DNA of 64,000 nt from contig NZ_JAMLIE010000001.1 of assembly GCF_023954335.1 (NCBI RefSeq), forward strand, positions 2,170,001 through 2,234,000, in the 5' to 3' direction. The stretch comes from Aquamicrobium sp. Lineage in GTDB: Bacteria; Pseudomonadota; Alphaproteobacteria; Rhizobiales; Rhizobiaceae. A program made the translations under genes and the position numbers. Positions within the stretch are counted from its first letter, which is position 1. Each line of letters starts with the position of its first letter. The notes under the pieces are model-generated. The model was given only the letters and a program-made list of their open reading frames with translations, ran no database searches and had not been told where the DNA came from. Shown here one piece after another: positions 54,131-62,669 of this stretch.

Positions 54131-54825
54131 TTCACCATCTTCCCGAGGGAAACCTGTTCGCTCCCGGCTGAGCCGGTGCGCGCCTCGATCGACCAGTCAC
54201 GGGAGCGCTTGATCTGCATCTCGAGCGTGGCCAGCGCCGTCTCGAGGTCGCGGTCGCGGATGGCGTTGGCGATGACCAGATGCTCGGCGCCGGCGTCGGC
54301 GAAACGTTGCTTGCGCGAGCTCGGCAGCCGCACGACGAGGAGGAAATCGACGATCGCCCGGTAGAAGGTGGTGACCCATGTGTTCGCCGCCTTCTCGATG
54401 AAGAAGGCGTGGAATTCCCGGTCGCGCATGAACATCACCTGCGGCGCGGCGGCGACGCAGGTCTTTTCCGCCAGCGCGACGAAATGGTCGCGGTCCGCGT
54501 CGGTGAAGTTGGCGTCGGCCTCCTTCAACGCCAGGGTCTCCAGCACCAGCCGCACGTCGTAGCACTGCACGATCTCGGCGATGGACGGGCAGATCACCCG
54601 CGCGCCGCGCCGGCCCTCATATTCGATGAGGCTGTCGCCCTTCAGCAGGCGCAGGGCCTCGCGCACGGGCGTCGCGCTGACCCCGAGCTCCTTGGAGACG
54701 GCGAGCTCGCCTATCCGCTGGCCCTGCTTGAGCTGGCCGGTCAGGATGCGTTCACGCAGAACGGCATAGACCTTCTGCGAGAGCGTATCGCGCCCGATTA
54801 TGTCCCCTGCGGCGGCTTTCGTCAC
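54127..54825 (-). CDS. GntR-family regulator with FCD domain
   Basis: A 232-residue regulator. The N-terminal winged helix has KVYAVLRERILTGQLKQGQR and LGVSATPVREALRLLKGDSL; the C-terminal FCD ligand domain spans about 85-220 and often binds organic acids with a metal. It starts with GTG at 54825, preceded by GAGGAAA. It is embedded in the operon it probably controls: TTCTATAGAA palindromes overlap the promoters at 55918-55929 and 61565-61574. A repressor released by a pathway acid is inferred. Confidence 0.9.
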   Translation of the reverse strand: MTKAAAGDIIGRDTLSQKVYAVLRERILTGQLKQGQRIGELAVSKELGVSATPVREALRLLKGDSLIEYEGRRGARVICPSIAEIVQCYDVRLVLETLALKEADANFTDADRDHFVALAEKTCVAAAPQVMFMRDREFHAFFIEKAANTWVTTFYRAIVDFLLVVRLPSSRKQRFADAGAEHLVIANAIRDRDLETALATLEMQIKRSRDWSIEARTGSAGSEQVSLGKMVK

Positions 54826-54892
54826 TCTGGTTCACTTTCCTCGAAGTGCCCGGCATCCTGACGATGCCGGGCATGCTGTTGAAAGACCTAAT

Positions 54893-55900
54893 TCACGGCT
54901 TGAGGCGCGAGGGGTCAAGACCGTTTCCGAGCTGCCGGGCGGCCTGCTCGATGGGCAGCTTGATGCCGACGTTCTGCTCCAGCGCGAGCTCGAGCACGCG
55001 CTGTCCCGCCGCCACGTCCCAGACGCCGATGCCGTGCGACTTGAAGACCGTGATGTCCTTGTCGGACTGGCGCCCGGGAATGGTCCCGGCCAGCACGTCG
55101 CTGATCTCCTTGATGTCGTCCCACGAGATCACGCCCGCCGCGGTGGCTTCGATGTACTCGCCGGCTTCCAGATGCGCCTGGTTCCAGTCGTCGACGGTCA
55201 GCAGCGCTGCGCGCTCCAGCGTCCGGTCGTCGACCTCGCGGCTGGTCGGCTTCATCGCCCCGACGAGGTTGACGTGCGCGCCTTCCTTGAGCCAGTCGCC
55301 CTTGAGGATCGGCGTCTTCGATGAGGTGATGGTGACGACGACGTCGGCATCGGCGACCGCCTCCTGCGCGCTGGCGGCCGGGACGACCTCGACGCCGAGC
55401 TTCTTCGACTGCTCGTCGGCGAACTTGCGCACATTCTCCGGCGTGCGGCTCCAGGCGTAGACCCTGTCGAGCTTGCGGGCGTGGCAGATCGCCTCGATCT
55501 GGGCGCCGGCCTGATAGCCGGTGCCGAGCACCGCGCCGATCCGCGCATCCTTGCGCGCGAGATGCTTGGTGGCGACGCCGCTCGCGCCGGCGGTGCGGAT
55601 GAGGCCGATATGCTCGGCCTCGATGATGGCGTCGAGGCTGCCCTGGCTGCCGTCGAACAGCATCACCCAGAAGCGCACGCCGCCCGGCGCGGTGGTGTAG
55701 GTCTTGAAGCCGACCCTGTTGATGGCCGGAACCGACGCCTGCAGCACCGACAGGCCGACCTTCTCAGTCTTGACGATGCGGCGCGGCGTGTTGACCGTGG
55801 ACTTCCTGCCCTGGTCGATCATCGCCTTTTCCAGCATGTCGACATGGTTGGGAACGGTGAGCAGGCTTTCCACGTCGTGCTCGTTGAGGAATATGGTCAT
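54893..55900 (-). CDS. Ornithine cyclodeaminase / mu-crystallin family enzyme
   Basis: A 335-residue NAD(P)-binding enzyme with the Rossmann motif GAVLGTGYQAGAQIEAI and DVVVTITSSKTPIL. Members act as ornithine cyclodeaminase, alanine or arginine dehydrogenases, or ketimine reductases. The mix of residues here does not let me choose. FKTYTTAPGGVRFW, RTAGASGVATKHLARKD and GAMKPTSREVDDRTL are the family core. AAAGGAGA precedes the ATG at 55900, and the GntR-type palindrome overlaps the promoter. Within this cluster it could reduce a cyclic imine or imino acid formed by the amidase or racemase steps. Confidence 0.86.
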   Translation of the reverse strand: MTIFLNEHDVESLLTVPNHVDMLEKAMIDQGRKSTVNTPRRIVKTEKVGLSVLQASVPAINRVGFKTYTTAPGGVRFWVMLFDGSQGSLDAIIEAEHIGLIRTAGASGVATKHLARKDARIGAVLGTGYQAGAQIEAICHARKLDRVYAWSRTPENVRKFADEQSKKLGVEVVPAASAQEAVADADVVVTITSSKTPILKGDWLKEGAHVNLVGAMKPTSREVDDRTLERAALLTVDDWNQAHLEAGEYIEATAAGVISWDDIKEISDVLAGTIPGRQSDKDITVFKSHGIGVWDVAAGQRVLELALEQNVGIKLPIEQAARQLGNGLDPSRLKP

Positions 55901-55917
55901 CTTTGTCTCCTTTCCAT

Positions 55918-55929
55918 ATTCTATAGAAT
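55918..55929. promoter_or_regulatory. GntR-type operator over the cyclodeaminase promoter
   Basis: ATTCTATAGAAT is a perfect 12-bp palindrome. On the minus strand a TTGAGT -35 and TATAGA -10 (16-bp spacing) put the palindrome over the -10. The 10-bp core recurs at 61565-61574. The GntR regulator encoded next door is the natural candidate. Confidence 0.6.
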
Positions 55930-55950
55930 AATGAACGCAAAACTCAAGGC

Positions 55951-55984
55951 CCTGTCCCCCTTTCGAGGGGAGGATGGGGAGGGG
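55951..55984. repeat. Half repeat / short GC hairpin between two catabolic genes
   Basis: CCCCT-TTCG-AGGGG (55957-55970) is a 5-bp stem with a TTCG tetraloop, followed by AGGATGGGGAGGGG. It resembles one arm of a rhizobial intergenic repeat. It lies directly after the aldehyde dehydrogenase stop and may end or stabilise that transcript before the internal promoter. Confidence 0.5.
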
Positions 55985-57433
55985 TCAGAGGGTGACGGCG
56001 ACGTATTGGGGTTCGAGGAATTCCATCAGGCCGTGATGGCCGCCCTCGCGGCCCAGCCCGCTTTGCTTCATCCCGCCGAACGGGGCCGCGACATCGGAAA
56101 CCAGGCCGCGGTTGAGACCGACCATGCCGCTCTCGATGGCCGCGGCGACGCGCAGGCCCTTTTGCAGGTCGCGTGTGTAGACATAGGACACCAGCCCGAA
56201 CTCGGTCCGGTTGGCGAGGGCGATCGCTTCTTCCTCGGTCCTGAACGTGACCAGCGGCGCGACCGGGCCGAAAATCTCGTGGTCGAGGATGGCGGCGTCC
56301 GGCGGCACCGAGGCGAGCACGGTGGGCGGATAGAAATAGCCGACGCCGTCGAGCGGCTCGCCGCCGGTGAGCACGCGCGCGCCGCGCGCAGTCGTGTCGG
56401 CGACCAGCTCGCCGACCTTGTCCCGGCTCGCGGCGTTGATGAGCGGCCCGAGCTCGGTCGCGGGGTCGTAGCCCGGCCCGACGGCGAGGGCCGCCATCCG
56501 CGCCGCGAGGCCCTCGGCGAAGGCCGCGCCGATCCCTTCCTGGACGTAGAAGCGGTTCGCCGCCGTGCAGGCTTCGCCGCCATTGCGCATCTTGGCGACC
56601 ATCGCGCCCTCCAGCGCCGCATCGAGGTCGGCGTCGTCGAAGACGATGAAGGGCGCGTTGCCGCCGAGCTCCATCGAGCAGCTGATCACCTGATCCGCCG
56701 CCTCCTTGAGCAGCAGCCGGCCGACTTCGGTCGAGCCGGTGAAGGAGAGCTTGCGCACGGCGGGATGATGCAGCATCGCGCTGACGACTGCGCCGGAACG
56801 GGAGGTCGTGACCACGTTGACGACGCCGTCGGGCACGCCGGCTTCCGCCAGTATGCCGGCGACGGCATAGGCGGTCAGCGGCGTCTCGGTCGCCGGCTTG
56901 AGGACGCAGGTGCAGCCGGCGGCGAGCGCCGGCCCGATCTTCCGCGTCGCCATCGCCGCCGGAAAGTTCCACGGCGTGACGAGGACCGAAACGCCGATCG
57001 GCCGGTGCTGGACGATGATGTGGTTGTTGCCCGAGGGCGAGCGGCCGATCTCGCCGCCGATGCGCACCGCTTCCTCCGCGTACCAGCGGAAGAACTCGGC
57101 CGCGTAGGCGACCTCGCCGCGTGCGTCGGCAAGCGCCTTGCCGTTCTCGCGGCTGATGAGGACGGCGAGCGCCTCGGCGCGCTCGCTCATCAGCGTGAAG
57201 GCGCGCAGGAGGATCTGCGACCGCTCGCGCGGGGAGCGCGCGGCCCAGCCGGCCGCGGCCGCCACCGCCGCCTCGACCGCCGCGATGCCGTCGGCGACGG
57301 TGGCGTCCGCGACGCTGGCGATGACCTCCTCGGTCGAGGGGTCGGCGACGGGAATCCGGGCCTCCTGCGAGGCGCCGCGCCATTTGCCGGCGATGAACAG
57401 ATCCGTCCTGAGGTCCGTTTGAGTGACCATCAT
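55985..57433 (-). CDS. NAD(P)-dependent aldehyde (semialdehyde) dehydrogenase
   Basis: A 482-residue aldehyde dehydrogenase closest in form to succinate-semialdehyde dehydrogenase GabD. Catalytic features are VLVTPWNFPAAMATRKIGPA, FTGSTEVGRLL, MELGGNAPFIVF (Glu general base) and NGGEACTAANRF (Cys nucleophile), with EIFGPVAPL near the end. The ATG at 57433 follows AAGGACTTGC; a second ATG is the next codon. The gene is 29 bp after the PotB-like gene. In this pathway it may oxidise a semialdehyde made from the imported amine or amide. Confidence 0.9.
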   Translation of the reverse strand: MMVTQTDLRTDLFIAGKWRGASQEARIPVADPSTEEVIASVADATVADGIAAVEAAVAAAAGWAARSPRERSQILLRAFTLMSERAEALAVLISRENGKALADARGEVAYAAEFFRWYAEEAVRIGGEIGRSPSGNNHIIVQHRPIGVSVLVTPWNFPAAMATRKIGPALAAGCTCVLKPATETPLTAYAVAGILAEAGVPDGVVNVVTTSRSGAVVSAMLHHPAVRKLSFTGSTEVGRLLLKEAADQVISCSMELGGNAPFIVFDDADLDAALEGAMVAKMRNGGEACTAANRFYVQEGIGAAFAEGLAARMAALAVGPGYDPATELGPLINAASRDKVGELVADTTARGARVLTGGEPLDGVGYFYPPTVLASVPPDAAILDHEIFGPVAPLVTFRTEEEAIALANRTEFGLVSYVYTRDLQKGLRVAAAIESGMVGLNRGLVSDVAAPFGGMKQSGLGREGGHHGLMEFLEPQYVAVTL

Positions 57434-57462
57434 GCAAGTCCTTGAAGGGAATGGTTTTATCG

Positions 57463-58359
57463 TCAGCGCAACACCTGCGCCTGCCTGGAGAGTAGGTAGG
57501 TCGACGCCAACGTGGCGATCAGCGTGACGAGGATCAGGATGAAGGCGAGGGCCGAGCCGAATGGCCAGTTCGACGCCACGGAAATCTGGCTGTAGAGGAT
57601 CGGCGACATCATCTTGAACGACGACCCGCCGAGCAGCACCGGCGTCGCATAGGCGTTCATGCCGAGCATGAAGACCAGCACGCAGCCGGCGGCTACGCCG
57701 GGCATCGACAGGGGCAGCACGATGCGCCGGAACGAGGTGGAAGGGTTGGCGCCGAGGTTCTGGGCCGCGCTGATGAGGTTGGGATCGATGTTCTCCAGCA
57801 CGCCCTGCAGGGTCAGGATCATGAAGGGCAGCATGACGCCGAGCAGCCCCATGAACACGGCAAGCGGCGTGAACAGCAGCTCCAGCGGCTCGCTGATGAT
57901 GCCGGTCTGGAGCAGCACGTAATTCATGATGCCGCCGCGCCCGAGAAAGGCCATCCACCCCGCCGCGCGCACCACGTTGCCGATCAGCAGCGGGAAGAGG
58001 ATGATGATGAGCATCAGGCTCTTGAAGCGCGACTGGGTGCGGGCGAGGAAATAGGCGACCGGATAGCCGAGGATCAGCGACGAGACCGTGCACAGGACTG
58101 ACAGGCCGAGCGTCGTCAGCAGCACTTCCTGAAAGTACGGCTCGACCAGGAAACGCACATAGTTCTCGAAGGTGAACGCCTCCGTCATCAGCTCCGTCGG
58201 CGTGAACCGGTTGAAGCTGTACCTCAGCAGCGTCAGAAGCGGCAGGATCTGGAAGCAGATGATGACGAGGAGGGCCGGCCCCAGCGCCAGGCTGGCGCCG
58301 AGGGTCGGGCCGTTCCAGCGCCTGACGGCGGGCGGATAGGAACCCGTCAACGTGTTCAT
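57463..58359 (-). CDS. ABC permease (PotB-like)
   Basis: A 298-residue permease with six helices: GPALLVIICFQILPLLTLL, YPVAYFLARTQSRFKSLML and the EAA loop AAQNLGANPSTSFRRIVLP-like. LLIGNVVRAAGWMAFLGRGG is typical of the spermidine/putrescine family. The ATG at 58359 overlaps the binding-protein stop by 4 bp. Its predicted partner is the PotC-like product at 53297-54130. Confidence 0.88.
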   Translation of the reverse strand: MNTLTGSYPPAVRRWNGPTLGASLALGPALLVIICFQILPLLTLLRYSFNRFTPTELMTEAFTFENYVRFLVEPYFQEVLLTTLGLSVLCTVSSLILGYPVAYFLARTQSRFKSLMLIIILFPLLIGNVVRAAGWMAFLGRGGIMNYVLLQTGIISEPLELLFTPLAVFMGLLGVMLPFMILTLQGVLENIDPNLISAAQNLGANPSTSFRRIVLPLSMPGVAAGCVLVFMLGMNAYATPVLLGGSSFKMMSPILYSQISVASNWPFGSALAFILILVTLIATLASTYLLSRQAQVLR

Positions 58360-59399
58360 CCCTTGAACTTCTGGTTCCACCAGTCCAGCACCTCGCTGTC
58401 GTGGTCGGCCGCGTATTCGAGGTCCAGCTTGAGGAATTCTGCGCGCTCCTTCTCTGAGAAACCGACGGCCGCCTCGAGATCGGCCGGAATCCCGGAGTTC
58501 TTGATAACCGGAGACTGTCCGATCGCCCGCGCCAGCGCGAGCTGCGGCTCCTGCTCCAGCATGATGTCGAGGAAGTGGGCGGCGTTTTCCGGTGCGCCGC
58601 TGTTGCGGACGATGCCCATGTCGAAAGAAGCGGGGAAGGCGCCTTCGCTCGGCATGGCATAGGCGAGAGGCAGGCCGGCCTGCGACCATTGAACCGCGCG
58701 TCCTTTCCACTGGATCCCGGCAATGATCTCCTCGCTTGCGAAGGCGTTGCCGACGGCCTCGTTGGAGGGATAGGTGCGCACGCCATTCTCTTTCAGTGCC
58801 ATGAGGGCCTCATAGCCCGAGGCGTAGTCGGTGATGCCGCTTCCGAACACGGCGGAAGCGATCGGGACGACCTGGTTGAACGTCAGGTCAGAGAACCCGA
58901 TCTTGCCGGCATATTCCTTCTTCCAGAGATCCTTCCACGACGTCATCGAGGAAATATGGTTCTTGTTGTAGACGAGGACGAGCGCGCTGAAGTTCGTCGG
59001 CACGCTGTAGCCTGTCCTGAACTGATCGATGATCGTGTCGTATTTCGAGACGTTGTGCGCGCCGATCTCGGCAAGGTAGCCTTGCCGCTGCATTTGGAAC
59101 AGGTCCGCGTCGGTAAGGTGCACGATATCGAGGCTGTGCACCGGGCGCGCCGCCTCGGCCATCAGCTTGGTCTTGCGAGCCGAAGGCGTGCCGGTCTCGA
59201 AAAGCGGCGCCGCGCCGTAACGGCTTTGGAACATTGCTCCGGCGGATTCGCGGATGGTGCGCTCGTTGTCGCCGCCCCATGTCGCGACGACAAGCGGGCG
59301 AGCGGCATGCGCCCTTCCCATCGCACCCAGTGCGGCAACACCGGCGCCAGCGCCGAGCGCCATGATCTGTCGGCGATTGAGCTTCCAGTTAGACGGCAT
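58356..59399 (-). CDS. Tat-exported periplasmic binding protein 1 (PotD-like)
   Basis: A 347-residue type 2 binding protein. A twin-arginine signal is visible (KLNRRQIMALGAGAGVAALG), so export may be folded. The mature protein begins ATWGGDNERTIRESAG. The ATG at 59399 is preceded by AGGAGGAAG; an upstream ATG at 59444 lacks that support. A closely similar protein is encoded at 60461-61498: both share ATWGGDNER / TTWGGDNER, PSARKTKL, SVPTNFSALVLVYN and DLWK.EY.G.IG. It is coupled to the PotB-like permease and overlaps the amidase end by 11 bp. Confidence 0.9.
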   Translation of the reverse strand: MPSNWKLNRRQIMALGAGAGVAALGAMGRAHAARPLVVATWGGDNERTIRESAGAMFQSRYGAAPLFETGTPSARKTKLMAEAARPVHSLDIVHLTDADLFQMQRQGYLAEIGAHNVSKYDTIIDQFRTGYSVPTNFSALVLVYNKNHISSMTSWKDLWKKEYAGKIGFSDLTFNQVVPIASAVFGSGITDYASGYEALMALKENGVRTYPSNEAVGNAFASEEIIAGIQWKGRAVQWSQAGLPLAYAMPSEGAFPASFDMGIVRNSGAPENAAHFLDIMLEQEPQLALARAIGQSPVIKNSGIPADLEAAVGFSEKERAEFLKLDLEYAADHDSEVLDWWNQKFKG

Positions 59400-60363
59400 C
59401 TTTCTTCCTCCTGATGATCTTCGTGTCATCGCCGGTTCGGACATACCGCTTCGCGAGCATGAAATGTGCGCCTTTCAGGCTGCTTACCGCTTGCGTGATG
59501 CGTATGTCTCCGGCGAGGCTGCACAGCGTATAGGCGTCGCCGCGGGGCATGCCGGTCCGTGCTGCCACAAGGTTCACCATCTCCCGCAGGGCGATGGTCA
59601 TCGCCCTGTCGGTGTCGGGATCGAACCCCATCGTGATGAGGTGTTCCGGTGTCTCGGCCATGGGCCATTCGAGCGACATGTCCTTGCGGGCATGGAACTC
59701 GAACTTCCCCGTCAGGCCGGTTTCGATGGCGGTCCCCGTGACCTCGCCGTCGCCCTGCGCGGCGTGGCCGTCGCCCACCGAGAAATTCCCGCCGTCGACG
59801 AAGGCCGGCAAGTATAGGGTGGATCCGGCCACCAGCTCCTTGTTGTCCATGTTGCCGCCGTTGTTTCGCGGCGGCAGCGTCGAGATCCTTCCCCATGCAG
59901 GCGGCGGCGCAACGGCCATCAGCCCGAAGAAGGGCCGGACCGGCAGTTCGGCGCCGCAGGCCAGCCTTGCGACCATCGCCTCCCTGTCGAGCGGAATATG
60001 CGCAACGGCCGGCTGTTCGAATTCGCCGCGGAGCAGGCCGGACGAAGGTCCGTAGGCATGCCATCCCCAATCCTGGGAAAGCTGAATGTCGACGATGCGC
60101 ACCTCAAGCACGTTGCCTGCCTTCAGACCCCTGACCGCCACCGGCCCGGTGCAGATATGTCCCGGCATCGCGGCCCGGCATTCCCGGTGAATCGTGGTCA
60201 GCGCGTCGGGAACGACGAAGGGCGCCGCGGGCATCCTTTCAGGACCGCCATTGACGGCCGACATGACCACGGTCTCGCCGCTATCGATGACCAGGCACGG
60301 TTCTTGCGATGCGTCGAAGAAGCCCCAGTGAATGGTTTCTGGAGTGGCATTGAGATGATGCAT
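59389..60363 (-). CDS. Acetamidase/formamidase-family amidase
   Basis: A 324-residue FmdA/AmdA-family hydrolase. Landmarks are FVVPDALTTIHREC, GNVLEVRIVDIQLSQDWGW, PPRNNGGNMDNKELVAGS (the conserved Gly-Gly-Asn-Met-Asp), VDGGNFSVGDGHAAQGDGE and LITMGFDPDTDRAM. Members hydrolyse small amides to acid and ammonia, but the range of substrates in relatives is wide. The ATG at 60363 gives MHHLNATPE; an upstream open frame is not coding. It lies between two binding-protein genes, and a second family member begins at 63447, so the amide bond is probably central to the imported compound. Confidence 0.88.
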   Translation of the reverse strand: MHHLNATPETIHWGFFDASQEPCLVIDSGETVVMSAVNGGPERMPAAPFVVPDALTTIHRECRAAMPGHICTGPVAVRGLKAGNVLEVRIVDIQLSQDWGWHAYGPSSGLLRGEFEQPAVAHIPLDREAMVARLACGAELPVRPFFGLMAVAPPPAWGRISTLPPRNNGGNMDNKELVAGSTLYLPAFVDGGNFSVGDGHAAQGDGEVTGTAIETGLTGKFEFHARKDMSLEWPMAETPEHLITMGFDPDTDRAMTIALREMVNLVAARTGMPRGDAYTLCSLAGDIRITQAVSSLKGAHFMLAKRYVRTGDDTKIIRRKKDAV

Positions 60364-60460
60364 GGCACTCAATTCGGGCTGAACGGACAGTCGGTGCGCC
60401 GCAGGATGGCGGGCACGGCCGGCATGGAAGGCTTGCCGGCCGTGCCGTCGCTGCCGACGC

Positions 60461-61498
60461 CTATGACTTGAACTTCTGGTTCCACCAGTCCAGCGCTTCG
60501 GCGGCGTGGTTGGCCGCGTATTCGTGGTCGAGCTTGATAAAATTCTGGCGCTGCTCGGCGGTGAACGCAACCTTCTCCTGAAGCTCGGGGGGCAGGGCGG
60601 CGTCGTGGACGACGGGTGCCTGGCCGATCGCCTCCGCGAGCGCGAGCTGCGATTCCGGCCTCAGCATGAAGTCGAGGAACGCGCCGGCCTCCTCGATGTT
60701 GCCGCTGTTCTTGGTGATCGCCATCTCGAAGGAGGTCGGATAGCCGCCTTCCACCGGCACGGCGTAGTCGAGCGGCAGCCCGGCCTCGGCCCATTGTACG
60801 GCGCGTCCCTTCCACTGGATTGCGGCGACGATCTCCTCGCTGGCGAAGGCGTTGCCGCAGGCCTCGTTCGAGGGGTAGATGCGCACACCCAGTTCCTTCA
60901 GCGCCAGCAGCGCCTCGTAGCCGGGGGCATAGTCGCTCGTTCCGCTGCCGAAGGTCGCCGACGCGATCTGGATGATCTTGTCGTAGGACAGGTCGGTCAT
61001 GCCGATGCGGCCCTTGTATTCGTCCTTCCACAGATCCTTCCACGACGTCATCGAGGAGACGTGGTTGCGGTTGTAGACGAGGACGAGGGCGCTGAAATTC
61101 GTCGGCACGCTGTAGGGCGTGCGCAGCTCCTCGAGGATCCGGTCATATCCCGGAACGACCTGCTCATTGATGTCGAGCAGGAAGCCCTGCCGCTGCATCT
61201 GGTACATGTCGGAATCGGTCAGGTGGACGACGTCGATGCTGTTGCGGGGCCGGCCGGCTTCCGCCAGCAGCTTGGTCTTGCGCGCCGAGGGCGTGCCGGT
61301 GTCGAAGATGACCGACGTGCCGCGCTCCTGGCCCATGGCCGCGCCGGCGGACTCGCGAATGGCCCGCTCGTTGTCGCCGCCCCAGGTCGTGACCACGATC
61401 TGGCCGGCGGCCCGCGCGGGCATTCCCGTCAGCATGACGGCGCCCGCGGCGGCGCCCATGCCGAGGACCGACCGACGGCTGAAATGCGATCTGAACAT
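60461..61498 (-). CDS. Tat-exported periplasmic binding protein 2 (PotD-like)
   Basis: A 345-residue binding protein with a canonical twin-arginine signal, SHFSRRSVLGMGAAAGAVML. The mature lobe has VVTTWGGDNERAIRESAGAA, VHLTDSDMYQMQRQGFLLD, SVPTNFSALVLVYNRNH and ends LDWWNQKFKS, matching LDWWNQKFKG of protein 1. The two are clearly an in-situ duplication with divergence. GAGGAGAAGAAGGG precedes the ATG at 61498. First gene of the long leftward operon, and its promoter carries the GntR-type palindrome. Confidence 0.92.
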   Translation of the reverse strand: MFRSHFSRRSVLGMGAAAGAVMLTGMPARAAGQIVVTTWGGDNERAIRESAGAAMGQERGTSVIFDTGTPSARKTKLLAEAGRPRNSIDVVHLTDSDMYQMQRQGFLLDINEQVVPGYDRILEELRTPYSVPTNFSALVLVYNRNHVSSMTSWKDLWKDEYKGRIGMTDLSYDKIIQIASATFGSGTSDYAPGYEALLALKELGVRIYPSNEACGNAFASEEIVAAIQWKGRAVQWAEAGLPLDYAVPVEGGYPTSFEMAITKNSGNIEEAGAFLDFMLRPESQLALAEAIGQAPVVHDAALPPELQEKVAFTAEQRQNFIKLDHEYAANHAAEALDWWNQKFKS

Positions 61499-61564
61499 CC
61501 CTTCTTCTCCTCATGATGATCGCGCAGCGTCCCCTTCGCCGGATGCGCCATCTCTGTTTCTGAT

Positions 61565-61599
61565 TTCTATAGAATGCAGAATTTGGAGATAGCTGTCAA
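61565..61599 (-). promoter_or_regulatory. Promoter and GntR-type operator of the leftward catabolic operon
   Basis: On the minus strand TTGACA (61599-61594) is followed by CATTCT at 17-bp spacing. The perfect 10-bp palindrome TTCTATAGAA (61565-61574) overlaps and follows the -10. The same core is at 55918-55929. The leader to the binding-protein ATG is about 65 bp. Confidence 0.6.
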
Positions 61600-61931
61600 C
61601 ACGGCGCCGAAGCGAATTCCGGGGGAGATCCACCGCTATGCGGCCTCGTTCGTTTTCGGGCGCGTACCGGCCCTTCCATGCGCTTGCCCGGCCATGTGCG
61701 TGCCGTCCGGGCGGCCCTTGGCGAAGGAGGCCGATCCCGACGCGGGATCGGCCGTGGTCTTGCTCCGGAGAGAAGGTGCCGCGGGTCGAAGCGGGTGATG
61801 CGGGCCGCCGGCACCCTGGCGGCCGAAGAGTGGCGGCGGTTTCGGGAGCGAGGCGCCGTCGCATGTCTCCGCGCACCGCGTGATCGGCATGCTCAGCATC
61901 TCCGCCGCAACAGCCCGCAGCACTGAACTGG
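61600..61931. other. Middle of the divergent catabolic intergenic region
   Basis: No gene seen. A perfect 10-bp hairpin, GGCCGATCCC-GACGC-GGGATCGGCC, lies at 61729-61753 without a T tract. The rest is GC-rich without recognisable sites. The hairpin may insulate the two divergent transcripts or belong to an antisense RNA; neither is shown. Confidence 0.45.
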
Positions 61932-61972
61932 TTGACAGAAGCCATTTATCATTAGATAATAATTATATTATC
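61932..61972 (+). promoter_or_regulatory. Rightward promoter with nested GATAA palindromes
   Basis: TTGACA (61932-61937), 17 bp, then GATAAT (61955-61960): a strong sigma-70 promoter. Two inverted repeats with the same ATTA spacer overlap it: TTATC-ATTA-GATAA (61946-61959) and GATAATA-ATTA-TATTATC (61955-61972). They cover the -10 and the likely start. An operator for the IclR or GntR protein of this cluster is inferred. Confidence 0.62.
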
Positions 61973-61994
61973 ACTGAGTGAGAAATTATCCCGC

Positions 61995-62669
61995 ATGGCT
62001 TCGATATGCATCATCAATCCGACGTCGACCGTTCATCTCGACCATGGGATCGACGAGGCCGTGCGGCCTTTGAAGGTCGCGGGCGGCCCCGACTTCCGGG
62101 TGGTTCATATCGAGCACGCCCGCCCCGCGGTGCAGTCGCAGTCGGACAGCGACCTCGCGGGGACGCAGGTCATCGATCTCGTGGCAAAGCTTGATCGCGA
62201 GGGCGGCATCGACGCCTTCGTGATCGCCTGCTTCAGCGACCCGGGGCTCCATGCCGCGCGGGAAGAGACGCGCGCGGCGGTTTTCGGGATCGGGGAGAGC
62301 GGCATGCTGACCGCGATGACGCTCGGCCAGAAGATCGGCGTGATCTCGATCCTGCCGAACTCGATACCGCGCCACTGGCGCATGTTCGGCGCGATGGGCA
62401 TCGAGCCCCGGATCGGCTGCGACGTGTCGGTCGGCATCGGCGTCGTCGAGCTGGAGACCACGCCCGATGCGATGGACCGCATGGTCGAGAAGGGCCTGTG
62501 GCTCAAGGATCAGGCGCAGTGCGACGTGATCGTGCTGGGCTGCGCCGGCATGGCGCCGTTCGAGGCGGAACTGACCCGCCGCATCGGCATCCCGGTCATC
62601 GACCCCGTCCGCGCGGCAGCCGCCCACGCGCTCGGGCGCGTGCTGCTCAAGACGGGAGCCGTCCGTTGA
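61995..62669 (+). CDS. Asp/Glu/hydantoin racemase family protein
   Basis: A 224-residue cofactor-independent racemase of the Asp/Glu/hydantoin family. The two catalytic cysteines lie in FVIACFSDPGL (about 79) and VIVLGCAGMAPF (about 183), the expected two-base arrangement. IINPTSTVHLDHG at the N-terminus and the symmetrical alpha/beta repeat fit hydantoin racemase more than glutamate racemase. The ATG at 61995 follows a short A/T leader. It is coupled to the IclR gene (TGATG). It may interconvert enantiomers of an imported hydantoin, amide or amino acid. Confidence 0.87.
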   Translation: MASICIINPTSTVHLDHGIDEAVRPLKVAGGPDFRVVHIEHARPAVQSQSDSDLAGTQVIDLVAKLDREGGIDAFVIACFSDPGLHAAREETRAAVFGIGESGMLTAMTLGQKIGVISILPNSIPRHWRMFGAMGIEPRIGCDVSVGIGVVELETTPDAMDRMVEKGLWLKDQAQCDVIVLGCAGMAPFEAELTRRIGIPVIDPVRAAAAHALGRVLLKTGAVR

